From an uncultured Salinisphaerales bacterium (GTDB taxonomy: Bacteria; Pseudomonadota; Gammaproteobacteria; Nevskiales; CAJXLF01): a stretch of DNA of 64,000 bases. Where the stretch lies: assembly GCA_913055805.1 (NCBI GenBank), contig CAJXLF010000001.1:334761-398760 (forward strand), given 5' to 3'. Positions 7,941-16,454 of this stretch are shown in pieces. The notes under the pieces were generated by a model. That model had not been told where the DNA came from. It worked only from the letters and a program-made list of their open reading frames with translations, and made no database searches. The translations under genes were made by a program, and so were the position numbers. Numbering within the stretch: the first letter of the stretch is position 1; every line of letters starts with the position of its first letter.

Positions 7941-8278
7941 TGCCAGCGCTCCCGACTGATGCGATAGACCAGCGCACAGACGGCGAAGGAAATCAGCAGC
8001 GTAAGAACAAGCACAGCGCTGACTGGTTGCCACTCGCGGCCGATCAGTTCCAGGTGCGCGAGTACGCCCACGCTGGGCGGCACGAGAATCAGCGGCAGGT
8101 AGGCGAACATGGCATGACAATGCTGCTGGAACTGCGGCGTGATGCGCTTGCGCAGGATCAGCACAACGAGGAGCAGGCACATGCCGATCACCGGGCCAGG
8201 CACAGGCACGCTCAGTAACGCGGCCAGGCTTTCGCCAAGCAACTGGAATCCACAGAGCACGAGGACGGTTCTGAGCAT
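7937..8278 (-). CDS. lrgA: LrgA/CidA-family holin-like membrane protein
   Basis: 113 residues with four hydrophobic segments. The family signature PGPVIGMCLLLVVLI is at residues ~27-41, followed by FAYLPLILVPPSVGVLAH. The size matches CidA/LrgA proteins, which look like phage holins and form a membrane complex with LrgB. First gene of the lrgA-lrgB-small protein unit. No LytR-type regulator lies beside it. Confidence 0.88.
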   Translation of the reverse strand: MLRTVLVLCGFQLLGESLAALLSVPVPGPVIGMCLLLVVLILRKRITPQFQQHCHAMFAYLPLILVPPSVGVLAHLELIGREWQPVSAVLVLTLLISFAVCALVYRISRERWQ

Positions 8279-8367
8279 GTCAAAGACTGTTTTGCAGGTG
8301 ACGTTGGGGAAAGTTTACCGGCTCGGGGATAATGCCGTCTTGCCTCTTTGTGTCGCGCCGTTGATCG

Positions 8368-9996
8368 TCAACCGGCCTGCAATGCATGGATATGCAGTTT
8401 GACCTCGCAGGCGCCCTCTTGCTCGGTGACGATCAGGCGGCGACCGTCTTCAGCGATTTCCACTGATTCCACACCCTCCGCCTGTAGCCTGTAACCCCAG
8501 GGATAATGCACTTCCAGCGGCACGAAGAGTTCGGTTTTGGCGCTGCTGCGGCGTGGTGTGTAGCGATACGCCATGCGCCCGGTGTCCGGATCGAAACTCA
8601 GTTTCTGCGGAATGCCCGCCGTGTATTGGGGGTAGGCGCGCGAGAGAATGCGCAGCTTGGCCAGGCGCGCCGTATCCAGGTCGGCGTCGTCCTCGAACAT
8701 GCTCTGTTCGCCGCGTCCCTGACTCTGGGTGGTCGGGTCCTGCCAGTTCTTGTAATGCCAGTACATCCAGCCCACCAGATTTTCATCCGCCACTTCGGTG
8801 GCCTGACGCATGTCGCGCAGATCCTGATTGGCGCCGAACTCGGTCATCAAAGAGGCGGCCCCCATGTTTTCGATCACCTTTTCCGCATTCCTGGCGACCC
8901 GTGCATGCTGGGCCTTGCAACCGGGCAGGCCGGTGATGCCGGCCATATTCAGGGCGGCGCCGGTCAGGCAGTAACTGTGGTAGGAAAAGCCCAGCTGCGC
9001 ATCATCATGGCCAGCGTCCTTGCCGAAATGATTGGGCGTGCCAAAGTCGAAGGTCAAAAAGGGTTCGTACCAGACCAGGTTATGCAGATCGCTGTTGCGT
9101 ATGTCCTGACGCACAGCGTCGAAAAACGCCTGCAGTTTCCCGTCCTGTTCCTCGCAGCCGCTGAGCGGATTGGCGCAGGTCATCCAGTCGCTGCCGGGCC
9201 AGGGTTCGTTCATCAGGTCATAACCCAGGTGGTAGGGCTGCGCCCGCCATTTCTCCGCCACCGCCTGCCAGGCCTGTCCGTATTCGTTCCAGATGTCGCC
9301 GCTGTTTTTATAGAGCAGGTCGTATTGATGCTGCACGGCATCGACCAGATAGTTGCGCGGGAATCCGTGCCGGGCCTTGTGTGCGGCGGGCACGTTCTTG
9401 TAAACCGACCATTCGGGGAAACCGTTGCCCTGGAATTTTTCGCTGAACATGTCCTGGTGGAAGTCGAACAGCATCCAGATCTGCTGGTCGGCGAGTAGTT
9501 GCACGATGCGGTCCCAGGCGTCCAGATAGGTTTCGTCTATCTGGCCACGGCGGGGCATGACTCCGGGAAACAACACGCCAATGCGGGCAGCGTTGAATCC
9601 CTGTTGCTGCAGCCATGATGCATCTTCGGCCACGAAGCCTTCCGGAGAATCGGGTGGTACGTAGGGCGCGGTTTTCCAGATAGCGTTCATGCCGTGCAGC
9701 AGCACCACGCGGCCATGGGGATCAATCAGCCAGCGGCCATCACGGCGTAACTGGGTGCTGGCATGCTGAGGGGCGGTTTCCGTGGCACAGGCGGGTGCTT
9801 GCGCGGAGTGCAGCTCAATCAGTGGCTGACGGTCCTTGGCGCGTGCCAGGGGCGCCATGCGGTCACCCGCCCAGGCTGGCGAGATAAAGCTGCTTTCCCG
9901 GGAGGTTGCATCATAAAATGCAGCCAACAACAGTCCCAGGCAGCACAGGCTGCAGAGAAGAAACAGTTTGTTGCGATGCCGGATGATGCGGGTCAC
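8368..9996 (-). CDS. glycoside hydrolase family 5, endoglycoceramidase-like
   Basis: 542 residues. The N-terminus has a basic stretch and one hydrophobic segment (LFLLCSLCCLGLLLAAFY), a signal anchor or signal peptide, so the enzyme is exported. The catalytic barrel shows LLHGMNAIWK, WMLFDFHQDMFSEKFQGNGFPEW, the acid/base glutamate in DLMNEPWPGSDW (around residue 263) and the nucleophile in LMTEFGANQD (around 384). A ~90-residue C-terminal beta domain follows (YTAGIPQKLSFDPDTGRMAYRYTP). The DFHQDMFSE and long NEPWPG forms are characteristic of the endoglycoceramidase branch, which releases whole glycans from glycosphingolipids. Broader GH5 specificity cannot be excluded. Divergent from apaG across a gap with a dyad. 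Confidence 0.82.
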   Translation of the reverse strand: MTRIIRHRNKLFLLCSLCCLGLLLAAFYDATSRESSFISPAWAGDRMAPLARAKDRQPLIELHSAQAPACATETAPQHASTQLRRDGRWLIDPHGRVVLLHGMNAIWKTAPYVPPDSPEGFVAEDASWLQQQGFNAARIGVLFPGVMPRRGQIDETYLDAWDRIVQLLADQQIWMLFDFHQDMFSEKFQGNGFPEWSVYKNVPAAHKARHGFPRNYLVDAVQHQYDLLYKNSGDIWNEYGQAWQAVAEKWRAQPYHLGYDLMNEPWPGSDWMTCANPLSGCEEQDGKLQAFFDAVRQDIRNSDLHNLVWYEPFLTFDFGTPNHFGKDAGHDDAQLGFSYHSYCLTGAALNMAGITGLPGCKAQHARVARNAEKVIENMGAASLMTEFGANQDLRDMRQATEVADENLVGWMYWHYKNWQDPTTQSQGRGEQSMFEDDADLDTARLAKLRILSRAYPQYTAGIPQKLSFDPDTGRMAYRYTPRRSSAKTELFVPLEVHYPWGYRLQAEGVESVEIAEDGRRLIVTEQEGACEVKLHIHALQAG

Positions 9997-10023
9997 GGGT
10001 TCAGCGTCCTGCCGTATTTCTGT

Positions 10024-10048
10024 TTGTCACGAAAACGTCACGTGACAA
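10024..10048. promoter_or_regulatory. inverted repeat between the GH5 gene and apaG
   Basis: TTGTCACG (10024-10031) and CGTGACAA (10041-10048) are perfect 8-bp inverted arms with a 9-base spacer. Inside sits the 10-base palindrome GTCACGTGAC (10037-10046), so GTCACG also occurs as two direct copies 11 bp apart, one helical turn. It is placed to control the GH5 gene, apaG or both. The binding protein is unknown. Confidence 0.5.
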
Positions 10049-10123
10049 TTGTATGAAATTTCCGCGCGCGTATTGTTACAGTCGCTGTCATATTCCAGGC
10101 TTGGAAAGGGATAGAATAAGTAG

Positions 10124-10507
10124 ATGTCCGATACTACAACCAGAAACATCCAGGTGCGGGTCGCTCCCAGCTATGTGCCGGAACAGTCCGAGCCGGAGGA
10201 AGACCGCTATTTGTTTGCCTACCACGTCAGGATCGAGAATCAGTCTGATCAGGCGGTGCGTCTGATTTCACGGCACTGGATCATTACCGATGGCGATGGC
10301 GACGTCTCCGAGGTGCGCGGCCAGGGTGTGGTGGGCGAACAGCCGCATCTGCAGCCAGGAGAGGCCTTCGAATACACCAGTGCCTGTCCGTTGCCGACAC
10401 CGGTGGGTACCATGCAGGGCAGTTTTCAGATGATCACGGACGAGGGCGAATCCTTCGACGCGGAGATCGCACCCTTCACCCTGGCCTTGCCGGGCGCGCT
10501 GAATTGA
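10124..10507 (+). CDS. apaG: ApaG protein
   Basis: 127 residues covering the whole single-domain ApaG fold (fibronectin III-like). Typical segments are VRVAPSYVPEQS, YLFAYHVRIENQSDQAVRLISRHWIITDGDG, VRGQGVVGEQPHLQPGEAFEYTSACPLPTPVGTMQGSFQM and FTLALPG. ApaG was named for cobalt and magnesium efflux phenotypes; the biochemical role remains open. It is usually beside apaH and ksgA, but here it heads a different cluster and overlaps the DUF4112 gene. Confidence 0.95.
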   Translation: MSDTTTRNIQVRVAPSYVPEQSEPEEDRYLFAYHVRIENQSDQAVRLISRHWIITDGDGDVSEVRGQGVVGEQPHLQPGEAFEYTSACPLPTPVGTMQGSFQMITDEGESFDAEIAPFTLALPGALN

Positions 10508-10974
10508 CCGGGCATTCAGACCAGCAGGAAAAATTGCTGGCGGCCCGGCGGCGGCTGGCGCGGTTAGCCTGGTGGCTGGATGAAAGTATTCCACTGCCGG
10601 GCACGAACAAACGCTTTGGTCTTGATCCCCTGATTGGTTTGATCCCCGGCGCCGGTGATGTTGTGGGTGGTCTGCTTTCACTATGGCTTGTGGCGGAAGC
10701 CGCGCGTCTGGGTGCGCCAGGACGATTGCTGGTGCGCATGCTGGGCAATGTGTTACTGGAATCCGTGGTGGGCCTGGTGCCGGTGCTGGGTGACCTGTTC
10801 GACTTTTACTGGAAGGCGAACAGCCGCAACCGCGACTTGCTGGAAAGTTATATAGACCATCAGCTCATGCCCGGGCAGCAGGGTCGCACATGGTTGTGGC
10901 TTTTGCTGGCTATAGTGGCCGTTATGCTCGTGCTGATGCTGTATCCGAAAATCGTGCACGGTCCGGGATTCTGA
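10504..10974 (+). CDS. DUF4112 membrane protein
   Basis: 156 residues, starting at a TTG that overlaps the apaG stop (ATTGA); no ATG lies near the N-terminus. The DUF4112 core is plain: LARLAWWLDESIPLPGTNKRFGLDPLIGLIPGAGD, then helices with SLWLVAEAARLG, and VVGLVPVLGDLFDFYWKANSRN. A C-terminal membrane helix (WLWLLLAIVAVMLVLMLYP) follows. The function of the family is unknown. The overlap indicates co-expression with apaG. Confidence 0.85.
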   Translation: MTGHSDQQEKLLAARRRLARLAWWLDESIPLPGTNKRFGLDPLIGLIPGAGDVVGGLLSLWLVAEAARLGAPGRLLVRMLGNVLLESVVGLVPVLGDLFDFYWKANSRNRDLLESYIDHQLMPGQQGRTWLWLLLAIVAVMLVLMLYPKIVHGPGF

Positions 10975-11011
10975 TCGTTTAGTCGCTCATCGTAGTCAGG
11001 GGAGTTGGGGA

Positions 11012-11638
11012 ATGTTGAAGTTGCCGGTGGTTGGCGATCAGGTGCCGCGTCGCCATGATCCGTTTCTGAGATGGCTGGGCACCAGTATTCTGCGTAACCG
11101 CGGCTGGACGGTTCACGGCGAGTTGCCGAACGTGCCCAAGCTGGTGGTCATTGCCGTGCCGCATACTTCCAACTGGGATGGGCTTTTCGCCATGTCCTTC
11201 GTACAGGCGGCGCAGATCCGCCTGAGTACCATGGGCAAGGACAGTCTGTTCAAGAATCCGTTGATCGGCCGTTTTCTGCGCTGGCTCGGGCTGTTTCCCA
11301 TCGACCGCAGTGCCCCCAATGGCGTGGTGGGGCAGAGCATTGAACGTTTGCAGGCAGCCGACAAACTCTGGTTGATGATGGCGCCGGAAGGTACGCGCGG
11401 CGGTGCCGATGAATGGAAAACCGGGTTCTACCGTATTGCCAGCGGCGCGGGTGTGCCGATTTTCAGCGCTGCACTGGACTATGCGAAAAAACAGGTGGTT
11501 CTGATGGAGCTGTTTCATCCCACCGGCGATCTTGAAGCTGATGTGCAAACACTGATCCGGCGCTTCGTCGATATCGAGCCCAGGCGTCCGGAACGTCTTT
11601 CCGGGCCTTTGAAGGCGTTGCGTCAGGACAAAAACTGA
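11012..11638 (+). CDS. 1-acyl-glycerol-3-phosphate acyltransferase-like protein
   Basis: 208 residues in the PlsC/LPLAT superfamily. The HxxxxD catalytic motif is HTSNWD (residues ~47-52). The second conserved block is FPIDRS, the third PEGTRGG, followed by [24 protein letters not shown]. It lacks a clear membrane helix, so it may be a peripheral enzyme. Short proteins of this type with HTSNWD form their own subfamily, and their acceptor lipid is uncertain. The start at 11012 has an upstream AGGGGAG. Runs toward glnS, whose own -10 sits just after its stop. Confidence 0.85.
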   Translation: MLKLPVVGDQVPRRHDPFLRWLGTSILRNRGWTVHGELPNVPKLVVIAVPHTSNWDGLFAMSFVQAAQIRLSTMGKDSLFKNPLIGRFLRWLGLFPIDRSAPNGVVGQSIERLQAADKLWLMMAPEGTRGGADEWKTGFYRIASGAGVPIFSAALDYAKKQVVLMELFHPTGDLEADVQTLIRRFVDIEPRRPERLSGPLKALRQDKN

Positions 11639-11651
11639 GTCCTGCTTCCCT

Positions 11652-11657
11652 TATAAT
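11652..11657 (+). promoter_or_regulatory. -10 element upstream of glnS
   Basis: TATAAT lies 37 bases before the glnS ATG, directly after the acyltransferase stop. No good -35 is seen at 16-18 bp upstream. A plausible glnS promoter, but incomplete. Confidence 0.4.
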
Positions 11658-11693
11658 GTCGCGCTTCAGGTTTTTCCGGCGACATCAGGCCCC

Positions 11694-13388
11694 ATGAGCG
11701 AGCATTCTTCAGAACCCACCCGCGGCAGCAACTTTCTGCGTAACCACATCCAGGCCGAAGTTGATGAGGGCAGGCTGCAACCGCAGGACCTGATGACGCG
11801 CTTTCCGCCGGAGCCCAACGGCTATCTGCATATCGGTCATGCCAAGTCCATCTGTCTGAATTTCGGCCTGGCCGAATACTTCGGCGGGCGCTGCAACCTG
11901 CGCTTCGACGACACCAATCCGGAAAAAGAAAACCAGGAATACATCGACGCCATCCTCGAGGATGTGCGCTGGCTGGGTTTCGAGTGGAACGGCGAGGTGC
12001 GGCATGCCTCCGGCTATTTCGACCAGTTACATGACTATGCCCTGCACCTGATCCGCGAGGGGCTGGCCTATGTGGATGAACTGAGCGCCGAGCAGGTGCG
12101 CGAATACCGCGGCACGCTCACCGAGCCGGGCAGGAACAGTCCCTACCGCGATCGCCCGGTGGAAGAAAACCTGGCGCTGTTCGAGAAAATGCGCAACGGT
12201 GAGCTGGATGAGGGCAGCTGCGCACTGCGGGCCAAAATCGACATGGCCTCGCCCAACATGAACATGCGCGACCCCACCATCTATCGCATCCGCAAGGCGG
12301 CGCATCACCAGACCGGCGACAAGTGGTGCATCTATCCCACTTATGATTTTGCGCACGGCCAGTCGGATGCCATCGAGGGCATTACGCATTCCATCTGCAC
12401 GCTGGAATTCGAGGATCACCGCCCGCTCTACGACTGGTTCATCGAACACCTGCCGGTGCCGGCGCGGCCGCGCCAATACGAATTCGGGCGTCTGAACCTC
12501 AACTTCACGGTGACCAGCAAACGCAAGCTCAAGCAGCTGGTGGACGAAGGCCATGTCGATGGCTGGCGCGACCCGCGCATGCCGACGCTGCAGGGTATGC
12601 GGCGCCGTGGCTATACGCCGCGCGCCATTCGCCAGTTCTGCGACATGATCGGGGTCAGCCGCAGCGATGGCATTGTCGACATGAGCGCTCTGGAACACAG
12701 TATCCGCGACGACCTCAACCAGAACGCGCCACGCGCCATGTGTGTGCTCGATCCGCTGAAACTGGTGATCACCAATTTCCCGCAAGGCGAAGTGGAAATG
12801 CTCAGTGCGCCGGGCCATCCGAGCCGTGATGATCTGGGCGAACGCCAGCTACCGCTGACGCGCGAAATCTGGATCGAGCGCGAGGATTTTCGCGAGGAAG
12901 CCAACAAGAAATACAAGCGCCTGGTGCTGGGCAAGAAGGTACGCCTGCGCAATGCCTACGTGCTGACCGCGGAAGACGTGATCAAGGATGCCGACGGTAA
13001 TATTACCGAAGTGCATTGCAGCTACGATGCCGACACGCTGGGCGCCGATCCGGCCGATGGCGTCAAGCCCAAGGGCGTGATCCACTGGGTCTCGGCCAGT
13101 GAAGGCCGGCAAGCCACGGTGCGGCTCTACGACCGCCTGTTCAACCACGAAGCACCGGGCCGTGGTGATGTGGATTTTCTGCAGCATCTCAACCCGGACA
13201 GCCTCAAAGTACTCGACAATTGCTGGATCGAAGCGGGCCTGGCCGAGGCGCAGCCCGAGCAGAATTTCCAGTTCGAGCGCCAGGGCTATTTCGTCGCCGA
13301 CCGCTTTGATCATTCCGCTGAACAGCCGGTGTTCAACCGTACGGTGGAATTGCGCGACTCCTGGTCCAGAATTGAGGCACAAGACTGA
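11694..13388 (+). CDS. glnS: glutaminyl-tRNA synthetase
   Basis: 564 residues, a class I synthetase that charges tRNA-Gln directly. The HIGH motif is at residues 46-49 ([18 protein letters not shown]), followed by [13 protein letters not shown]. The KMSKS-equivalent is [10 protein letters not shown] within [10 protein letters not shown], where most relatives have MSKRKL. The C-terminal two beta-barrels for anticodon recognition are intact, ending [13 protein letters not shown]. Length matches E. coli GlnS (~554). Having a GlnS points to Gamma/Betaproteobacteria rather than the indirect GatCAB route. Stop overlaps the next ATG (TGATG). Confidence 0.97.
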   Translation: MSEHSSEPTRGSNFLRNHIQAEVDEGRLQPQDLMTRFPPEPNGYLHIGHAKSICLNFGLAEYFGGRCNLRFDDTNPEKENQEYIDAILEDVRWLGFEWNGEVRHASGYFDQLHDYALHLIREGLAYVDELSAEQVREYRGTLTEPGRNSPYRDRPVEENLALFEKMRNGELDEGSCALRAKIDMASPNMNMRDPTIYRIRKAAHHQTGDKWCIYPTYDFAHGQSDAIEGITHSICTLEFEDHRPLYDWFIEHLPVPARPRQYEFGRLNLNFTVTSKRKLKQLVDEGHVDGWRDPRMPTLQGMRRRGYTPRAIRQFCDMIGVSRSDGIVDMSALEHSIRDDLNQNAPRAMCVLDPLKLVITNFPQGEVEMLSAPGHPSRDDLGERQLPLTREIWIEREDFREEANKKYKRLVLGKKVRLRNAYVLTAEDVIKDADGNITEVHCSYDADTLGADPADGVKPKGVIHWVSASEGRQATVRLYDRLFNHEAPGRGDVDFLQHLNPDSLKVLDNCWIEAGLAEAQPEQNFQFERQGYFVADRFDHSAEQPVFNRTVELRDSWSRIEAQD

Positions 13389-14152
13389 TGGACCTGCGCG
13401 CCAATGCCCTGTTGCTGGTGGTGGTTTCCACGCTGTTGCAGGGCTTCGCGCTACTCGGCCTGCTGCCGATCTCCGACGGTACGCCGGGCAAGATCTGGTT
13501 CGGTCATGCCGAGATGCTGCTGATTGCCCTGTTGCTGCTCAATGGCTGGTTCATTCGCTACCGGGTTATTGCGACGGGACAGGACGCGCTTACGCAATCG
13601 GTGGCGACCCTGTGTTTTCTGTCGCTGCTGGTTTGTGCCGGGGGTGATTTCGTCAACCGCAATTACTTCGGTATCTACCACGGGCACGACAGCGCCATCC
13701 GGCATAGCTACCTGGCCGATTCGGTGTGGCTCTTCGCGCCCGGTTATGCGCTGTTCCTCTGGGCGACCGTCAAGACAGCAAGATTTCATGGCGTGGGCCG
13801 GGGTTTCATCGCGGTCTGTGCCCTGGTCGCCGGAGCCCTGGGTGCGCTGAGTTTTATTGATCTCTACACGCCGGAAGCCGGCGGCTATGTCAGCACCATG
13901 ACCGGTGGCTACGCCGTGTTCATTTCCATTGTCGGTGTGTCGTCCGTGTGGCTGGTCAAGGCGCTGGGCTGGCGCATTGCCTACCCGGTAGCCATCGGCG
14001 CGGTGATGGCCACCGTGGCCGATGCCCTGATCGGTAATTTCTGGATTTACCGCGAAGGTTTCTATCCCGCCATCAGCCACGTCAACTGGATTCTCTACTT
14101 CGCTTCGCAGGCCCTCGTGCAACAATTCCCGTTGCAACTTTCCCGTTCCTGA
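13388..14152 (+). CDS. multi-pass membrane protein, YhhN/lysoplasmalogenase-like
   Basis: 254 residues with about eight hydrophobic segments. The stretch CAGGDFVNRNYFG followed by HSYLADSVWLFAPGYALFLWA resembles the YhhN (TMEM86) family, which hydrolyses the vinyl-ether bond of lysoplasmalogens. Conserved acidic residues in membrane context (GGDF, ADSV, ADALIG) fit that family. The match is by motif only, and the protein is somewhat longer than typical YhhN (~210). Translationally coupled to glnS by TGATG. Confidence 0.5.
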   Translation: MDLRANALLLVVVSTLLQGFALLGLLPISDGTPGKIWFGHAEMLLIALLLLNGWFIRYRVIATGQDALTQSVATLCFLSLLVCAGGDFVNRNYFGIYHGHDSAIRHSYLADSVWLFAPGYALFLWATVKTARFHGVGRGFIAVCALVAGALGALSFIDLYTPEAGGYVSTMTGGYAVFISIVGVSSVWLVKALGWRIAYPVAIGAVMATVADALIGNFWIYREGFYPAISHVNWILYFASQALVQQFPLQLSRS

Positions 14153-14233
14153 CGGCTTGAGATTCTGGCGACTGTCCAGCGTTGTTCGCAGCGTCTATGC
14201 TTAGGGCGGTTTGGAATTCTCCGGAGATACAAA

Positions 14234-14920
14234 ATGTCAAAGCCGGTTCTGTATGGACATCCGTTGTCGCCCTACAGCCGCAAGGCGCGTCTGGTGCTGC
14301 TGTTTCAGGGCGTGGATCATGATTACGAAATCACAGCGCCACATGCTGATAATCCCGAATTCAGGATGGCCAGCCCATTGGGCAAGATCCCGGCATTCAA
14401 GGATGAACATGTTTCCTTTGCCGATTCCAGTGTCATTACGCACTACCTCAGCCGCTATTATCCCGGCGAAAAACTGTTGCCGGAGGGGCAATCAGATTTC
14501 GCCCGCTCCCTGTGGTTCGAGGAGTATGCCGATACCATCATGACGCCGGTCATTGGTGGGCATCTGTTTGCCGAAATGGTGTTGGCCGAACGACTGTTTA
14601 AGCGGGCAGTCATCCAGAGTGACATCGACAAGGCGATCAACGAAGAATTACCGGTGATTTACGCCTTTCTCGACAGCAAGCTGGAATCCGGCGCCTGGCT
14701 GGCAGGGGAGTCTCTCAGCATCGGCGATATTGCGGTGGGCGGACTCATGCTGTCTCTTTACCATTGCGGCCAGACGGTGCCGGATTCCGCACCGAAATTG
14801 CAGGATTTTGTCGAGCGCTTTTTTGCCTTGCCGTCAGTGCGGCAGGTCATGGCCGAAGAAGTGCAGATTCTCAACGTAGTTAAATACGACACGCCCTTGG
14901 CCGCGCGGGTTGCGGCCTGA
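14234..14920 (+). CDS. glutathione S-transferase family protein
   Basis: 228 residues. The N-terminal thioredoxin-like domain opens with LYGHPLSPYSRKARLVL, where Ser of SPYS is the likely catalytic residue. Then come the cis-proline GKIPAF and the glutathione-binding FADSSVITHYL. The C-terminal all-alpha domain includes ESLSIGDIAVGGLML, the N-capping-box region. The class is not clear; bacterial GSTs of this length act in detoxification or reductive steps of aromatic or lipid catabolism. Good start context: CGGAGATACAAA before ATG. Confidence 0.85.
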   Translation: MSKPVLYGHPLSPYSRKARLVLLFQGVDHDYEITAPHADNPEFRMASPLGKIPAFKDEHVSFADSSVITHYLSRYYPGEKLLPEGQSDFARSLWFEEYADTIMTPVIGGHLFAEMVLAERLFKRAVIQSDIDKAINEELPVIYAFLDSKLESGAWLAGESLSIGDIAVGGLMLSLYHCGQTVPDSAPKLQDFVERFFALPSVRQVMAEEVQILNVVKYDTPLAARVAA

Positions 14921-15014
14921 TCGCCTCATGTAAAGAACGGTAAATAATTCCCTGTCTTTATCAGCGCCTATTGTGGTTGGCGGCGGCTGTCGCTAACTTG
15001 ATGTTCCCTTGACG

Positions 15015-16454
15015 ATGTTGTTTTCCGTGCACAGTAGAATCAGCTGCTATTCCCTGAGCCTGACCCTGGCAGTGTTGCTGCCGGCCTGTGCCATTGCGCC
15101 CAGGGACCAGTCGCTGGATGCCTATGTGCCTACCCCGGAGACCTGGCGGGCGGAAAGCGACGACGGAAGTCTGCATGACGACTGGCTGCGGGATTTTGCT
15201 GGCGAACCGCTGACAGACCTGGTTACCGAGGCGCTGAACGGCAATTTCGATCTGCGGGTCGCGGCCAGCCGCATGCGCAGCTTCGAAGCACAGCGCAAGT
15301 CGGTCAATGCCGCCCGCTGGCCGCAACTGTCGGCCGCCTTCGAAGCCGCCCGCAGTCAGCAGGAACTTGCGGGGGTCACGTCCAAAGGCAATGACTTCAG
15401 CTTGCAGGCAAACATCAGCTGGGAGCTGGATCTGTGGCAGCGGCTCGGTAATCGGACCCGTGCCGCGGTATTGGATGTGGAAGCAGCGCGTGCCGATTAT
15501 GCGGCTGCACGGTTGTCGCTGGCTGCCAATATTGCGCGGAGCTGGTACGACGCCATTACTGCCCGCAGACAGGTGCTGTTTGCCGAAGCGACCGAACGCA
15601 GTTTCGCCGAAACGCTGGAGGTTATCGAAGGCCGTTATCGCAACGGTATTGGCGATGCGCTGGATGTGCGTCTGGCCCGCGCCAATCTGGAATCGGCCAG
15701 GAGCCGGCTTGAGGCGCGAAGGGTGCAGGCGGATAACACGGTGTTGTTGCTGGAAACCCTGCTGGGCCGATATCCGGCGCGTGAGCTTCATGTGCTGGAA
15801 AGCATGCCGGAGCTGGCCGCCGTGCCGCCGGCCGGGTTGCCGGCGCAACTGGTCGAGCGCCGCCCCGACCTGCTGTCGGCACGCCTGAGCATGCTGGCGG
15901 AAACCGAGCGCCAGTACGCGGCCAACAAGAACTATCTGCCAAGCCTGAATCTGGCCGGCAGCTATGGCAGTACCACCGATGACATTGATGAGCTGCTGGA
16001 TTTTGACGATCTGGTGTGGCGTGTCGCTGCGCAATTAACCGCGCCACTGTTCCAGGCCGGGCGGCTTGAAGCGGAGCGGGAACTGGCAGCTGCCACCCAG
16101 GAACAGGCGGTACTGAATTATGCTTCCACCGCCCTGGATGCGTTTCGCGAGGTCGAATCCGCCTTGCGCGCCGAACGTTATCTGGAGCAGCAGGAAGACG
16201 CACTGAAGCTGGCGGCAGATGAGTCCGTACAGGCCGAGGCGTTGGCGCAGGAGCGCTACGCAGCCGGTCTGGCGGATATCACGACATTGCTTGAGACGCA
16301 GCGCCGTGCAGTCGATGCCCAGAGCGGGCTGATCGACCTGCGCAACCAGCGCCTGCAGAATCGTATTAACCTGCATGCCGCGCTGGGTGGTGATTTCGGC
16401 GCCGGAGAGCGGATTGATCCGGCTGCAGCAGACAAGGAAACACAGGCACCATGA
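15015..16454 (+). CDS. TolC/NodT-type outer membrane efflux lipoprotein
   Basis: 479 residues from the ATG at 15015; a TTG two codons upstream is also possible. The signal peptide ends in a lipobox LLPAC, so the mature N-terminus is lipidated and the trimer sits in the outer membrane. Two repeats of the OEP domain are present: long helical segments such as LVTEALNGNFDLRVAASRMRSFEAQRK and, in the second half, LPSLNLAGSYG and LFQAGRLEAERELAAATQEQAVLNY. It is the outer membrane channel of the RND system encoded by the next two genes, which it overlaps (ATGA at 16451). Confidence 0.92.
   Translation: MLFSVHSRISCYSLSLTLAVLLPACAIAPRDQSLDAYVPTPETWRAESDDGSLHDDWLRDFAGEPLTDLVTEALNGNFDLRVAASRMRSFEAQRKSVNAARWPQLSAAFEAARSQQELAGVTSKGNDFSLQANISWELDLWQRLGNRTRAAVLDVEAARADYAAARLSLAANIARSWYDAITARRQVLFAEATERSFAETLEVIEGRYRNGIGDALDVRLARANLESARSRLEARRVQADNTVLLLETLLGRYPARELHVLESMPELAAVPPAGLPAQLVERRPDLLSARLSMLAETERQYAANKNYLPSLNLAGSYGSTTDDIDELLDFDDLVWRVAAQLTAPLFQAGRLEAERELAAATQEQAVLNYASTALDAFREVESALRAERYLEQQEDALKLAADESVQAEALAQERYAAGLADITTLLETQRRAVDAQSGLIDLRNQRLQNRINLHAALGGDFGAGERIDPAAADKETQAP

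Noticed and set aside
7941-8180. Upstream extension of the lrgB frame into lrgA
   Set aside because: The added 80 residues are Arg/Ala/Pro-rich and unlike LrgB; the ATG at 7940 overlaps the lrgA stop as expected for coupling.
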